DNA of 64,000 bases from Oscillospiraceae bacterium (GTDB lineage Bacteria; Bacillota; Clostridia; Oscillospirales; Ruminococcaceae), in NCBI GenBank assembly GCA_018110825.1, contig JAGBCL010000115.1, positions 1-64,000 of the forward strand, given 5' to 3'. The notes beneath the pieces were generated by a model that saw nothing but the letters and a program-made list of their open reading frames with translations, did no database searches and was not told the origin of the DNA. Below are positions 27,170-35,990 of the stretch, piece by piece (within the stretch, counting starts at the first letter, position 1; each line of letters starts with the position of its first letter). The position numbers and the translations under genes were made by a program.

Positions 27170-28036
27170 TTATTTTTCTGCAAATTTCTTAAGTTCCTCT
27201 GCAACTGCCGCTAAATCCTTCAGCTGAAGCTGCTCAGGACGTGCATTTTCGGCAACACCTGCCGCTTTTACAGCCTCTGTAACCGTGCCTTTGGGTATTC
27301 CCATTGAAGAAGAAAGGCTGTTGCACAAATTCTTTCTGCGTTGAGAAAACGCACCCCGTACAACCTTGAAGTAAAACTCTTCATCGCTTACCTCAACAGC
27401 AGGCTCCTTATTCACGTCAAGGCGTATTACGCAGGAGTCAACATTCGGTGCAGGCATAAAACTGCCTCTTGACACATTGAAAAGCAGCTTCGGCTCTGCA
27501 TAGTAACGCACTGCCGCTGTTACCGCACCTGTATCACGGCTTCCCATTTCAGCACAAAGACGCTTACCTGCTTCCTTCTGCACCATAACCGTTATCGACT
27601 CAATTGGCAGGCGGCTTTCAAGCAGCATCATAATAATCGGTGATGTTATGTAGTAAGGAAGATTTGCGCAAACTGCCACTTTCAGACCCTTGAAATGCTC
27701 CTCAATGATTGCCGCAAGGTCGGCTTTCATAACGTCCTCATTTATAACAGTAATATTATCATGATCCGCAAGAGTTTCCTTTAAAATAGGGATAAGTCTC
27801 TCATCAATTTCCACAGCAACAACCTTATCGGCACGCTTTGCAAGCTCGTGAGTAAGTACACCTACGCCCGTGCCGATTTCCAGCACGCCCCAACCCTCTG
27901 CTGCATTGCCCATTTCGGCAATCTTCGGGCATACCGACGGATTGATAAGAAAATTCTGCCCTAAAGTCTTGCTGAATGAAAACCCATGGCGTTCAAAAAT
28001 ATCCTTGATAACATTAATATTAGTTAAATTCTCCAT
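27170..28036 (-). CDS. ksgA: 16S rRNA adenine dimethyltransferase KsgA
   Basis: The 288-residue protein methylates the two adjacent adenines near the 3' end of 16S rRNA. It carries the SAM-binding motif VLEIGTGVGVLT (about 51-62), the catalytic NLPYYITSPI (about 124-133), LGQNFLINPSV near the start and FSQRRKNL toward the end. It begins 18 bases after the membrane acyltransferase-like gene and probably shares its promoter. Confidence 0.96.
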   Translation of the reverse strand: MENLTNINVIKDIFERHGFSFSKTLGQNFLINPSVCPKIAEMGNAAEGWGVLEIGTGVGVLTHELAKRADKVVAVEIDERLIPILKETLADHDNITVINEDVMKADLAAIIEEHFKGLKVAVCANLPYYITSPIIMMLLESRLPIESITVMVQKEAGKRLCAEMGSRDTGAVTAAVRYYAEPKLLFNVSRGSFMPAPNVDSCVIRLDVNKEPAVEVSDEEFYFKVVRGAFSQRRKNLCNSLSSSMGIPKGTVTEAVKAAGVAENARPEQLQLKDLAAVAEELKKFAEK

Positions 28037-28054
28037 ATTGAGAAATCCTTTCAG

Positions 28055-28849
28055 TTAGAAAATAATAAATGTAATCAGCATAAAAACAGGCTGATGAATT
28101 ATGTAAACCCAAAGAGAATGCTTACCGAGGAAGTTTATCACGGGAAGCTTTGCCTTGTAAAATACTTTCGGCAACTGGCCGCTTTTTACAAAGTCGGAAA
28201 AAGCCGTGCCTGCAAGAAAAATAAACCCGTAAGGAATAAGCGGAAAATAATCTGCTGAACGGAATCCCGAAGAGGTGATCCCGATTGGATACAGGTAATT
28301 TATATTGTCAGGCAGGTCAAGCTGGATTTTCCTGAAAATCAGGAACAGCGTTTCATCTCTTGAAAAATCGAAAAATACAACCGTAAGCAGCGTGAAAACA
28401 ACAAAAATTACTATACTAGGTATTCTTTTCAGCCAGGGTGAAATTACACCATATATGAGCATTATTGCACCGAAACAGGACAGCACACCAAAAACAATAA
28501 TATCCTCCGGCATGAAAATCGCTGTACCTATTGTAAGAAGTTCACCTATCAGAAACAACGTTGCACCGCGTCTGAGGACGTTTTGGGACATTCCTGCACA
28601 AATTCCCGAAACACTGAAAAGTATCACAAGGAAAAACTGGTGAACAGTTTCCCACCAATCAGTGAAAAAGAAATTCAAATCCATACCGCCGAAGAAAATT
28701 AAATCATACAGCAGATGATAAAGCATAACGTAAATTATTGCAAAGCCACGTAACAAATCAAGCATTTCAACACGATTTTTACGGCTGATTTCAGCAAAGC
28801 CGTTTTCCTGCACAGCTTCAGCTTTTCGTTCTTCGGTTGCAACGGACAT
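28055..28849 (-). CDS. DUF1624-type membrane acyltransferase-like protein
   Basis: From ATG 28849, preceded by GAAGGTG, the protein has 264 residues and about seven membrane helices. The first carries EMLDLLRGFAIIYVMLYH, the pattern of DUF1624 / heparan-alpha-glucosaminide N-acetyltransferase-like proteins, and the end has HSLWVYIIHQP, also usual for them. An upstream ATG at 28894 has no ribosome site. Such proteins acylate glycans at the membrane; the substrate here is unknown. It is the first gene of an operon with ksgA. Confidence 0.82.
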   Translation of the reverse strand: MSVATEERKAEAVQENGFAEISRKNRVEMLDLLRGFAIIYVMLYHLLYDLIFFGGMDLNFFFTDWWETVHQFFLVILFSVSGICAGMSQNVLRRGATLFLIGELLTIGTAIFMPEDIIVFGVLSCFGAIMLIYGVISPWLKRIPSIVIFVVFTLLTVVFFDFSRDETLFLIFRKIQLDLPDNINYLYPIGITSSGFRSADYFPLIPYGFIFLAGTAFSDFVKSGQLPKVFYKAKLPVINFLGKHSLWVYIIHQPVFMLITFIIF

Positions 28850-28876
28850 ATTTTCACCTTCTTCCCAATTTATTTT

Positions 28877-28905
28877 ATTATAACATATTGTCACTGTATT
28901 TGCAA
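28877..28905 (-). promoter_or_regulatory. Promoter of the DUF1624-ksgA operon
   Basis: On the minus strand, TTGCAA (28905-28900), 17-base spacer, TATAAT (28882-28877). Confidence 0.8.
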
Positions 28906-29012
28906 ATTATTATTTGACATGTTACTCTGCGAAAATTATGGAAAGAGACCCGCTGAGAAAAACTTCCTTCCAAAAGCTTTATCCCAATGGGTCTTATACT
29001 CTAATCCATAAC

Positions 29013-29372
29013 TTATTTTTCTTTTGCCCTGAATATCAATGCACCCAGCAATCCGAAAAGTATTGCAGCGGTTATTCCGCCTGCGGTATTGCTTAACCCG
29101 CCCGTCAGCACACCAAGCAGTCCCTTTTCGTCAACCGCCTGGCGTACTCCGTCTGCAAGCAGATTTCCGAAGCCTGTAATCGGCACTGACGCACCTGCTC
29201 CCGCAAACTCAATCAACGGCTGATACAGATTGAACGCACCCAGAATTACACCTGCCACAACATACGAAACCAGTATTCTTGCAGGGGTAAGCTTCGTATA
29301 ATCAATCAGCAGCTGTCCGATTGCACAGAATGCTCCCCCCACAATAAACGCTTTAAGATAATCCATCAACAT
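29013..29372 (-). CDS. spoVAE: Stage V sporulation protein AE
   Basis: Membrane subunit of the SpoVA channel that moves dipicolinic acid into the spore core. I place the start at ATG 29372, six bases after AGGAGGTG, giving 119 residues, normal for SpoVAE. Four hydrophobic segments and the motifs AFIVGGAFCAIGQLL and LLADGVRQAV are visible. The start lies inside the end of spoVAD (overlap 29353-29372), so the two are translationally coupled. Confidence 0.93.
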   Translation of the reverse strand: MLMDYLKAFIVGGAFCAIGQLLIDYTKLTPARILVSYVVAGVILGAFNLYQPLIEFAGAGASVPITGFGNLLADGVRQAVDEKGLLGVLTGGLSNTAGGITAAILFGLLGALIFRAKEK

Positions 29373-30414
29373 TTTCAGCACCTCCTTTATTGCCGCAGAA
29401 ACTGCTTTCTGCCGAAATAAAAACTGCATGGGAAATGGATGGGATACTTTCACCTTGCTGTGAAGCGGTTGTTGACATAAGTGCGCCCGTTGCACAGAAA
29501 AGTATATTTTTCAGCTCACCTGTACGTACTTTCGGGAGAAAATATCCGCACAGCACGGACGCCGAACATCCGCATCCCGAACCACCTGCGTGGACGTCCT
29601 GCCCCTCAATATCAAACATCATTACCCCACAGTCACGATGCTTTGCAGAAATGTCAATCCCCTCCGTCATCAGCAGTTCAATCAGCAGTTTGCTGCCCAC
29701 TGTACCCAAATCGCCTGTTATAATTGCATCAAAATCTGATGGACTCATAGCTGTGTCCTGCAGGAATGTCCTTATCACATAAGCCGCTGCAGGTGCCATT
29801 GCCGCACCCATATTGTTTGCATCGGTTACACCAAGGTCTACGATTTTACCCACGGTGACAGCTCGTATGAACGGGGATATTCTCTTTGGGGTAACCACAA
29901 CGGCACCCGAAGCAGTACAGGTCCACTGGGCTGTAGGGGTACGTACCGAGCCGTAGGAAAGTGGAAAACGGAACTGCCTTTCTGCGGTACAGAAATGTGA
30001 CGATGTTGTTGCAATAACATTACCTCCTATTCCGCTGTCTGTCATGAGTGACGCAAGAGTAAGCCCCTCGGACATTGTTGAACAGGCACCATAGATTCCG
30101 AAAAGCGGTATCCCAAGGTCACGCAAACCATAGGTGGAAGTTATGCACTGATTCAGCAAATCTCCTGCAAACATGTAATCTATATCATCACTTGTAAGTC
30201 CGCCCTTTTTTATCGCACGCTGAACTGTACGCTTCATAAGCTCACTTTCGCCCTGCTCCCAGGTTTTCTGACCGAAATAAGCGTCCTCTGAAACCTCGTC
30301 AAAACAATCCGCAAGAGGTCCTTGTCCCTCTTTTCTGCCTACAGTTGAAGAAAAACTGTGTATCGTAGGCGGATTTTCCATTATAAAAGTATTTCGTGAA
30401 ATCTTTTTTGCCAT
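29353..30414 (-). CDS. spoVAD: Stage V sporulation protein AD
   Basis: The 353-residue protein has the thiolase-like fold of SpoVAD, which binds dipicolinic acid at the inner spore membrane. Visible signs are FGIYGACSTMSEGL, HFCTAERQFRFPL and GDLGTVGSKLL. The length is near the family norm (about 340). In most spore formers spoVAC comes immediately before it; here the upstream region is divergent with the dCMP deaminase gene, so spoVAC must be elsewhere or absent. Confidence 0.95.
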   Translation of the reverse strand: MAKKISRNTFIMENPPTIHSFSSTVGRKEGQGPLADCFDEVSEDAYFGQKTWEQGESELMKRTVQRAIKKGGLTSDDIDYMFAGDLLNQCITSTYGLRDLGIPLFGIYGACSTMSEGLTLASLMTDSGIGGNVIATTSSHFCTAERQFRFPLSYGSVRTPTAQWTCTASGAVVVTPKRISPFIRAVTVGKIVDLGVTDANNMGAAMAPAAAYVIRTFLQDTAMSPSDFDAIITGDLGTVGSKLLIELLMTEGIDISAKHRDCGVMMFDIEGQDVHAGGSGCGCSASVLCGYFLPKVRTGELKNILFCATGALMSTTASQQGESIPSISHAVFISAESSFCGNKGGAENVDGLS

Positions 30415-30518
30415 ATAAAATTCCCTTTCGGTTTTTTTATATTTTTTCCACGATAATGCTTTTTATTCCGATAAATTGTAATATCTGCAATCATTTACAA
30501 CAAAATCACAAAAAGCTA

Positions 30519-30547
30519 TTGCAAAAGATGTTGAAATCTGTTAATAT
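30519..30547 (+). promoter_or_regulatory. Promoter of the dCMP deaminase gene
   Basis: TTGCAA at 30519-30524, 17-base spacer, TAATAT at 30542-30547. Confidence 0.6.
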
Positions 30548-30587
30548 ACTATATAGACCTTATTTTTTTACGAAAGGGCTGAATAAT

Positions 30588-31085
30588 ATGGAAAATTATA
30601 CAAGACGCGATAAGATAAATTACTACCTTGATATTGCTGAAACGGTGCTGGAAAGAGGCACATGCTTACGAAGAAACTTCGGTGCCATTATCGTTAACAA
30701 TGACCAGATTATTTCAACTGGTTATGTCGGTGCACCAAGAGGACGTGCAAACTGCGTGGATTTGGGTTACTGCACACGTGAAAAACTGAACATTCCCAAG
30801 GGTCAGCGATATGAGCTTTGCAGAAGTGTTCATGCTGAAGCAAACGCAATTATTGCGGCTTCACGTGCGGATATGATTGGGGCAACTCTGTATCTTGCTT
30901 GTCATGACGCTAAGACAGGTGAACTTTACGGTGAAGTTGAACCTTGCTCAATGTGCAAGAGAATGATTATCAATTCCGGCATTTCTACTGTCATTATCCG
31001 CAACACAAAGGATACATACACAACCATCAATGTTGAAAGCTGGATTGACCGTGACGAGTCAATTGAAGGCACTGAAGGATACTAA
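30588..31085 (+). CDS. comEB: ComEB-like deoxycytidylate (dCMP) deaminase
   Basis: From ATG 30588 the protein has 165 residues, the normal length; the open frame upstream to 30396 runs through the spoVAD promoter region and is not coding. Zinc and catalytic motifs are HAEANAI and PCSMCKRMI. The enzyme converts dCMP to dUMP for thymidylate synthesis. In Bacillus it is encoded in the comE locus without a proven competence role. It is a single-gene unit with a terminator. Confidence 0.92.
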   Translation: MENYTRRDKINYYLDIAETVLERGTCLRRNFGAIIVNNDQIISTGYVGAPRGRANCVDLGYCTREKLNIPKGQRYELCRSVHAEANAIIAASRADMIGATLYLACHDAKTGELYGEVEPCSMCKRMIINSGISTVIIRNTKDTYTTINVESWIDRDESIEGTEGY

Positions 31086-31090
31086 AAAAC

Positions 31091-31126
31091 AAAGCTTCCG
31101 TATAAATTACGGAAGCTTTTCCTTTT
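31091..31126. terminator. Bidirectional terminator (dCMP deaminase / PPK2)
   Basis: AAAGCTTCCGTA (31091-31102) pairs with TACGGAAGCTTT (31108-31119), T-rich on the plus side and T-rich on the minus side (complement of the A-run at 31084-31089). Confidence 0.9.
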
Positions 31127-32610
31127 TATTTCATCTTTTTAAGCTGTTCATTGAGTCTGTCAATGATGATGTTCATTATCTTTATTCTGGCATAAAGCTT
31201 GCTGTTGGCTTCGATAATGTTCCACGGTGCATCAACTGTTGAGGTCTTGGCAATCATCTCATCAACCGCCTTTTCGTAAGCGTCCCACTTTTCACGGTTA
31301 CGCCAGTCCTCATCGGTAATTTTCCAACGCTTTTCAGGTGTATTCATACGTTCATTGAAACGCTTGAGCTGTTCGTCCTTGTCTATATGGAGCCAGAATT
31401 TCAGCACCACGATACCTTCCTTTGTAAGCTCCTGCTCAAACTCGTTTATCTCACGATAAGCCATTGCACAGCGTTCCTCGGAGGTAAAGCCTTCAATACG
31501 CTCAACCATTACTCTGCCATACCATGAACGGTCAAAAATTGTAATGTGTCCCGTCTTGGGAAGCTTATTCCAGAAGCGCCAGAGATAATGACGGTTAAGC
31601 TCGTGCTTGTCAGGTGCGGCAATCGGCACAGCTTCGTAGCCTCGTGGGTCAAGTGCGTAGGAAATACGCTTGATTGCACCGCCCTTGCCTGCTGCGTCCC
31701 AACCTTCAAATACCATTACAACGGGAAGCTTCTTCTTATAGATTTTGCCGTGAAGCTTTGCAAGCTCCTTGCGTGCCTTTTTCAATTCATCATCGTACTT
31801 TGTCGGCTGCATTGTCTTGTTTTCAAGACTCACATCGGCAAGCTTAGGCTTCGCTGCAAGCTTGAAAATGTGTGCAGATTCCTCGATTACAGGTGCAGGC
31901 TTTTCAATATTCACAGCGTTTGTAATCTGACTTACAAGGATGTTGAACACCTGAAAACGTGTAAAAGCACGGTCTGTTGTGTCGATGATTTTCCATGGAC
32001 AATGTGGAGTATTTGTCTTGGTAATCATATCGTCAAACTGCTTGTAATATGCATCGTAATTCTTATTACGCTTCTTGTCAAGCTCGGTAACACGCCATTT
32101 TGTTGTGCTGTCCTCTTTCAGCTTGAGGAAACGCTTTTTCTGCTCTTTCTGAGAGATGTGCAGGAAAAATTTTATTATTACATAACCGTCATCGGAAAGC
32201 TGACGCTCAAAGGTGTTGACGTACTCCACACGCTGAGCGTACTCGCTGTCGGAGATGTCTTCCTCCATTTTTGCGATTGCAAGCTCCTGATACCAGCTTC
32301 TGTCAAGTACCGCAAGACTGCCCCTTTCGGGAATTTTTTCCCAGTAACGCTTCATCAAAGGATAACGACGCTCCGTTTCGGTAGCTGGCATTGTTGAATA
32401 AACCTTGAAAAAACGAGGGTCAAGCATCTTAATCATATCTGCAATAAGAGAGCCCTTTCCTGACGCTCCCCAGCCTTCAAGCAGAATTATTACAGGAAGC
32501 TTTTTATCACGGATTTTCTGCTGCAAGGCGGAAAGATTTTTTTCCAGTTCCTTTGTCAGTTCCTTATAATCAAAGGATTTATTTTTGTTTGTAATGGCAT
32601 TTTCAAGCAT
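31126..32610 (-). CDS. pap: Tandem-domain PPK2 (polyphosphate:AMP phosphotransferase type)
   Basis: The 494-residue protein has two PPK2 domains, each with a Walker A: GWGASGKG (residues 46-53) and GWDAAGKG (about 302-309). Each is followed by LDPRFF or LDPRGY and a DRSWY block. Two-domain PPK2 enzymes (class II) typically transfer phosphate from polyphosphate to AMP, giving ADP, and so link polyphosphate to the nucleotide pool. In this protein both Walker loops keep their Lys. It is monocistronic with its own promoter. Confidence 0.92.
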   Translation of the reverse strand: MLENAITNKNKSFDYKELTKELEKNLSALQQKIRDKKLPVIILLEGWGASGKGSLIADMIKMLDPRFFKVYSTMPATETERRYPLMKRYWEKIPERGSLAVLDRSWYQELAIAKMEEDISDSEYAQRVEYVNTFERQLSDDGYVIIKFFLHISQKEQKKRFLKLKEDSTTKWRVTELDKKRNKNYDAYYKQFDDMITKTNTPHCPWKIIDTTDRAFTRFQVFNILVSQITNAVNIEKPAPVIEESAHIFKLAAKPKLADVSLENKTMQPTKYDDELKKARKELAKLHGKIYKKKLPVVMVFEGWDAAGKGGAIKRISYALDPRGYEAVPIAAPDKHELNRHYLWRFWNKLPKTGHITIFDRSWYGRVMVERIEGFTSEERCAMAYREINEFEQELTKEGIVVLKFWLHIDKDEQLKRFNERMNTPEKRWKITDEDWRNREKWDAYEKAVDEMIAKTSTVDAPWNIIEANSKLYARIKIMNIIIDRLNEQLKKMK

Positions 32611-32643
32611 AAGCAGCTTCCTTTCGGACTAAAATATATTTTT

Positions 32644-32672
32644 ATTATAACGCATTTTTACGGCCTTCGCAA
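32644..32672 (-). promoter_or_regulatory. Promoter of the PPK2 gene
   Basis: On the minus strand, TTGCGA (32672-32667), 17-base spacer, TATAAT (32649-32644). Confidence 0.75.
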
Positions 32673-32745
32673 GCGTATATATAAATAAATCTCAGCAGTG
32701 CTTTTGCTCAAATTGACGTAAATATGGCGTTTTCTTAAAATTCTA

Positions 32746-32774
32746 TTGCAATTTCAAAAAGTTTGTGGTATAAT
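32746..32774 (+). promoter_or_regulatory. Promoter of the unknown gene at 32846
   Basis: TTGCAA at 32746-32751, 17-base spacer, TATAAT at 32769-32774. Confidence 0.78.
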
Positions 32775-32845
32775 AATATGCGGTATCTGCGTTCTGATAA
32801 AAGAGTTTACGCAGAAAGAACTTGAACGAAAAGGATTGAATTAAC

Positions 32846-33817
32846 ATGGGATTTCCAATAGTAACTCCTGCTATTCTTAATAGCCTTAAAGAAAAGCTTG
32901 CTCCGGCTGCACCGGAGGATTTCTGCGATGTTGCAGTTACAGTTTCCGCTGTAGAATATGTTCCGAAACTCAGCAGAATTGAAATTGCTGAAACTCTCAT
33001 TGCTGAAAAAGATATCCTCGCATATAACATGATTAACCTCAATGATGAACAAAGCCAGCAGTTTGTTGAGCAGAGCAGACAGATTATTTCTGAGCATCCG
33101 TCCGCAAACTATTACTGGCAGATGCGCACCCTTTTTATGAGCATTATGCAGAACAGAGGTATTCCGTTTGAAAACCGTATGCTGCTTCTTAATTATGCTG
33201 TAAAAACTGCTCAGGGTATGTATGATAACGGTCAGGGCGAAAGAATTCCTAAATTCATTGATGAATTCACATCGCTTACAGACTATACTCCTGTACTTGA
33301 ATACTTCAAGCAGATACGTCCTAATCCGATGTATTCCCTTGCTGACGGTATTTCTCTCATCAAGTCGCTCAAAAAGCCTAATGCGGCTTATAAAGAAGTT
33401 CTCAGTACAATTTACAAGAACCTTGGCGTATCCGGTCCTGAAACGCTGAAAATGATTGATGTTCCGAAGTATATCGGCATGAGAAAAGCTTACTCCGAAG
33501 CTATGAACAGCGAAAAATCCATTGCTATGGAAAACATTATGATCAACTACATCTGGTCCTATTCACTTCCTTTTGCTCATACAGAATTCAATTTCTGGGA
33601 TCACTTCGTATTCTTCGGTTCTCTGTATAATGCTGTTAAAATCCTTTACACATGCTATATGCCCGGCAAGGAAGACGGCGACTTTGCAAAGGCAATCAGC
33701 GCATTTGACGCTGCTCTCAGAATTTCAGACCCTAAGCTTATGCATAAGGTTATTTATGCAATGAGAAATGCAGGTCAGAACAATAATGGTGACCTTGCTG
33801 TTCTTACACTCAGCTGA
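32846..33817 (+). CDS. Hypothetical protein, helical, cytoplasmic
   Basis: The 323-residue protein has no signal or membrane segment. The sequence looks almost all helical, with conserved-looking blocks such as ANYYWQMRTLFMSIMQN and FAHTEFNFWDHFVFFGSLYN. I do not recognise a family, and no catalytic motif stands out. It has its own consensus promoter and a probable terminator, and is followed by the MetRS-like gene. Codon use is like its neighbours, so it is a real gene and not a recent import. Confidence 0.75.
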   Translation: MGFPIVTPAILNSLKEKLAPAAPEDFCDVAVTVSAVEYVPKLSRIEIAETLIAEKDILAYNMINLNDEQSQQFVEQSRQIISEHPSANYYWQMRTLFMSIMQNRGIPFENRMLLLNYAVKTAQGMYDNGQGERIPKFIDEFTSLTDYTPVLEYFKQIRPNPMYSLADGISLIKSLKKPNAAYKEVLSTIYKNLGVSGPETLKMIDVPKYIGMRKAYSEAMNSEKSIAMENIMINYIWSYSLPFAHTEFNFWDHFVFFGSLYNAVKILYTCYMPGKEDGDFAKAISAFDAALRISDPKLMHKVIYAMRNAGQNNNGDLAVLTLS

Positions 33818-33832
33818 TTTGATTTTAAACCG

Positions 33833-33870
33833 GCGGACAAACGAGCTTTCGTATGTTCGCTGTGTTTTTG
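33833..33870 (+). terminator. Probable terminator after the unknown gene
   Basis: GCGGACAAACGA (33833-33844) pairs, with one mismatch and one G-T, to TCGTATGTTCGC (33849-33860), followed by TGTGTTTTTG. It lies in the leader of the next gene, so it could also act as an attenuator. Confidence 0.55.
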
Positions 33871-33906
33871 CTATTGCACACATTTCTGAAAGGAATGATT
33901 TTTGTT

Positions 33907-35943
33907 ATGGGTAACAACAATAACAACGAGATGTACAACAAGAAGAAAATTTCAAGAGATAACCGTCCCGAATTTCCTAAAAGAGCAGTTATCACAGGCG
34001 GTATGCCTTACGGTAACAAGAAACTCCACTTCGGTCACGTTGGCGGTGTATTCGTTTTTGCGGACGTTTACGCACGTTTTCTCCGTGACAGAATCGGCAG
34101 CGAAAATGTAATCTTTGTTTCGGGTACAGACTGCTACGGCTCCCCTATCGCAGAAAGCTACAGAAAGCTTACCGAGGAGCAGGGCTACACAGGCTCTATC
34201 AAGGATTTCGTTACCGAAAACCACGAGGCACAGAAGAAGACGCTTGACGATTTCGGTATCAGCCTCAACCTTTTCGGTGCGTCAGGTCTTGGCAGAAGTG
34301 CTGAAATTCACGACGAGGTTTCCGACTGGTTTATCAGAAAGCTTTACGAGAACGGTCAGCTTCAGAAGATTTCTACTGCTCAGTTCTATGATGAAAAGGT
34401 TGGCACATTCCTAAACGGCCGTCAGGTTGTTGGTAAGTGTCCTGTTCAGGGCTGCCAGTCCGAAAAGGGCTACGCTGACGAATGTGACCTTGGTCACCAG
34501 TATATGCCTCAGGACCTCATTGACCCTAAGAGCACACTCACAGGCGAAACTCCTGTTATGAAAAACGTTGACAACTGGTACTTCAAGCTTACTGACCACT
34601 ATGATATTCTCCGTGAATATGCGGCTGATATCCGTCAGAAGGATAACGTAAGAGCTGTTGTTCATAAGACAATCAGCGAATTCCTTGAACCGCCTGTTAT
34701 CTATATTATGAATGATTACAAGGAAAGCTACGAGTCCGTAAAGGATAAGCTTGAAGCACACGAGCTTATTGAAGAACCAAAGAAAACTTCCTTCACTATC
34801 GTGTTCAAGACTCTTACAGACCGTGAAAAGTCCTGCGAGGTTCTTTCTGCGGCAGGTATCCGTTTCCGTACAGGCAAGACACTTGTTCCTTTCCGTCTTA
34901 CAGGTAATATTGAGTGGGGTGCACCTGCTCCAGTTCTTGAGGGTGAAGACCCGCTGACAATCTGGGTTTGGCCTGAATCTCTCTGGGCACCTATTTCCTT
35001 TACTGAAACTTACCTTGAATCCATCGGACGTGACCGTGAGGACTGGAAGAAGTTCTGGTGCTCCAAGGACGCTCAGGTTTACCAGTTCATCGGTCAGGAT
35101 AACATCTACTTCTATGGTGTTGCTGAAATGGCTATGTTCATGGCTCTCCAAAAGGGCGAAAAGCTCAGCTGCACACCTGACGAGGGCGAGCTTCAGATGC
35201 CTATTCTCGTGGCTAACCACCACATTCTTTTCCTTGATAAGAAGGCTTCCAGCAGCGGCAACATCAAGCCTCCTATGGCTGCTGAACTGCTTGACTACTA
35301 CACAGCTGAACAGCTCCGTATGCACTTCCTTTCCCTTGGTCTTGGTATGAGAAGTGTAAGCTTCCAGCCTAAGCCGCTTAATCCGATTGCTAAGCCTGAA
35401 GAGGACGATCCAGTTACAACACAGGGCTTCCTCCTCTCTAACGTATTCAACAGAATTGTCCGCACATGCTTCTACGATGCGCAGAAGTATCTTGATGGCA
35501 AAATGCCTGTTGGCGAGGTTGACGAGAATATCCTTGCTGACTCTGAAAAGGCAATACTCGAATACGAGCGCTTCATGTATAAGTTCGAATTCCATCAGGT
35601 TACTTACGTGCTTGACTCTTACATCAGAAAAGCAAGCAAATACATGGCTAAGGCCAAGGCTGAGGCTGACAAGGCTGATGACAATGAACTCCGCAGAAAG
35701 TGGATGATTAACGTATTCCACATGATCAAGACTGCTGCTGTTCTTCTCCATCCAATTGCCCCTGAGGGAACAAAGATGGTTCAGGATTATATGCAGCTTG
35801 ATGATAGTATGTGGAACTGGGATTACATCTTCGACCCAATGAGCAAGAACATTCTTGAGGGCAAGGATAACCACGATATCAAGTTCCTTGAACCAAGAGT
35901 TGACTTCTTCAAGCGTCACGAAAGTCAGTTTGACACAAAGTAA
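33907..35943 (+). CDS. Methionyl-tRNA synthetase-like class I protein with divergent active-site motifs
   Basis: From ATG 33907 the protein has 678 residues. The N-terminus has the class I HIGH variant HFGH in GGMPYGNKKLHFGHVGG and FVSGTDCYGSP, the MetRS catalytic start. A zinc-knuckle region follows (CPVQGCQSEKGYADECDLGHQ). About 75 extra residues (around 265-340) precede NIEWGAPAP. The methionine-pocket block reads WVWPESLWAPISF where MetRS has a VWFDAPIGY-type sequence, and the KMSKS loop reads KKASSSGN. The anticodon-binding helical domain is present; the C-terminal tRNA-binding appendage is not. It is either a variant MetRS or a paralogue with another substrate. Confidence 0.85.
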   Translation: MGNNNNNEMYNKKKISRDNRPEFPKRAVITGGMPYGNKKLHFGHVGGVFVFADVYARFLRDRIGSENVIFVSGTDCYGSPIAESYRKLTEEQGYTGSIKDFVTENHEAQKKTLDDFGISLNLFGASGLGRSAEIHDEVSDWFIRKLYENGQLQKISTAQFYDEKVGTFLNGRQVVGKCPVQGCQSEKGYADECDLGHQYMPQDLIDPKSTLTGETPVMKNVDNWYFKLTDHYDILREYAADIRQKDNVRAVVHKTISEFLEPPVIYIMNDYKESYESVKDKLEAHELIEEPKKTSFTIVFKTLTDREKSCEVLSAAGIRFRTGKTLVPFRLTGNIEWGAPAPVLEGEDPLTIWVWPESLWAPISFTETYLESIGRDREDWKKFWCSKDAQVYQFIGQDNIYFYGVAEMAMFMALQKGEKLSCTPDEGELQMPILVANHHILFLDKKASSSGNIKPPMAAELLDYYTAEQLRMHFLSLGLGMRSVSFQPKPLNPIAKPEEDDPVTTQGFLLSNVFNRIVRTCFYDAQKYLDGKMPVGEVDENILADSEKAILEYERFMYKFEFHQVTYVLDSYIRKASKYMAKAKAEADKADDNELRRKWMINVFHMIKTAAVLLHPIAPEGTKMVQDYMQLDDSMWNWDYIFDPMSKNILEGKDNHDIKFLEPRVDFFKRHESQFDTK

Positions 35944-35952
35944 TAAATGCAA

Positions 35953-35990
35953 AGAAGGCACTGCAGCATTGCGGTGCCTTCTAATATTTT
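35953..35990. terminator. Bidirectional terminator (MetRS-like / AraC)
   Basis: AGAAGGCACTGC (35953-35964) pairs with GCGGTGCCTTCT (35971-35982), one G-U pair, then TAATATTTT. Confidence 0.85.

Noticed and set aside
28930-29000. GAGACCC ... GGGTCT pair after spoVAE considered as terminator
   Set aside because: Six pairs with a loop of over 40 bases; not stable enough to support.
30396-30587. N-terminal extension of the dCMP deaminase frame
   Set aside because: It runs through the promoter and spoVAD leader region; the deaminase is of normal length from 30588.
31546-32397. 283-codon open frame on the plus strand opposite the PPK2 gene
   Set aside because: Cys-rich, without ribosome site or motif; the opposite strand encodes both PPK2 Walker motifs.
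33818-33906. Leader of the MetRS-like gene considered for a T-box riboswitch
   Set aside because: Only about 90 bases, with no T-box core sequence; a simple terminator-like stem explains it.
34411-35961. 516-codon open frame on the minus strand opposite the MetRS-like gene
   Set aside because: It is the mirror of a conserved aaRS gene with good codon use on the plus strand, has no ribosome site and no recognisable protein motif.
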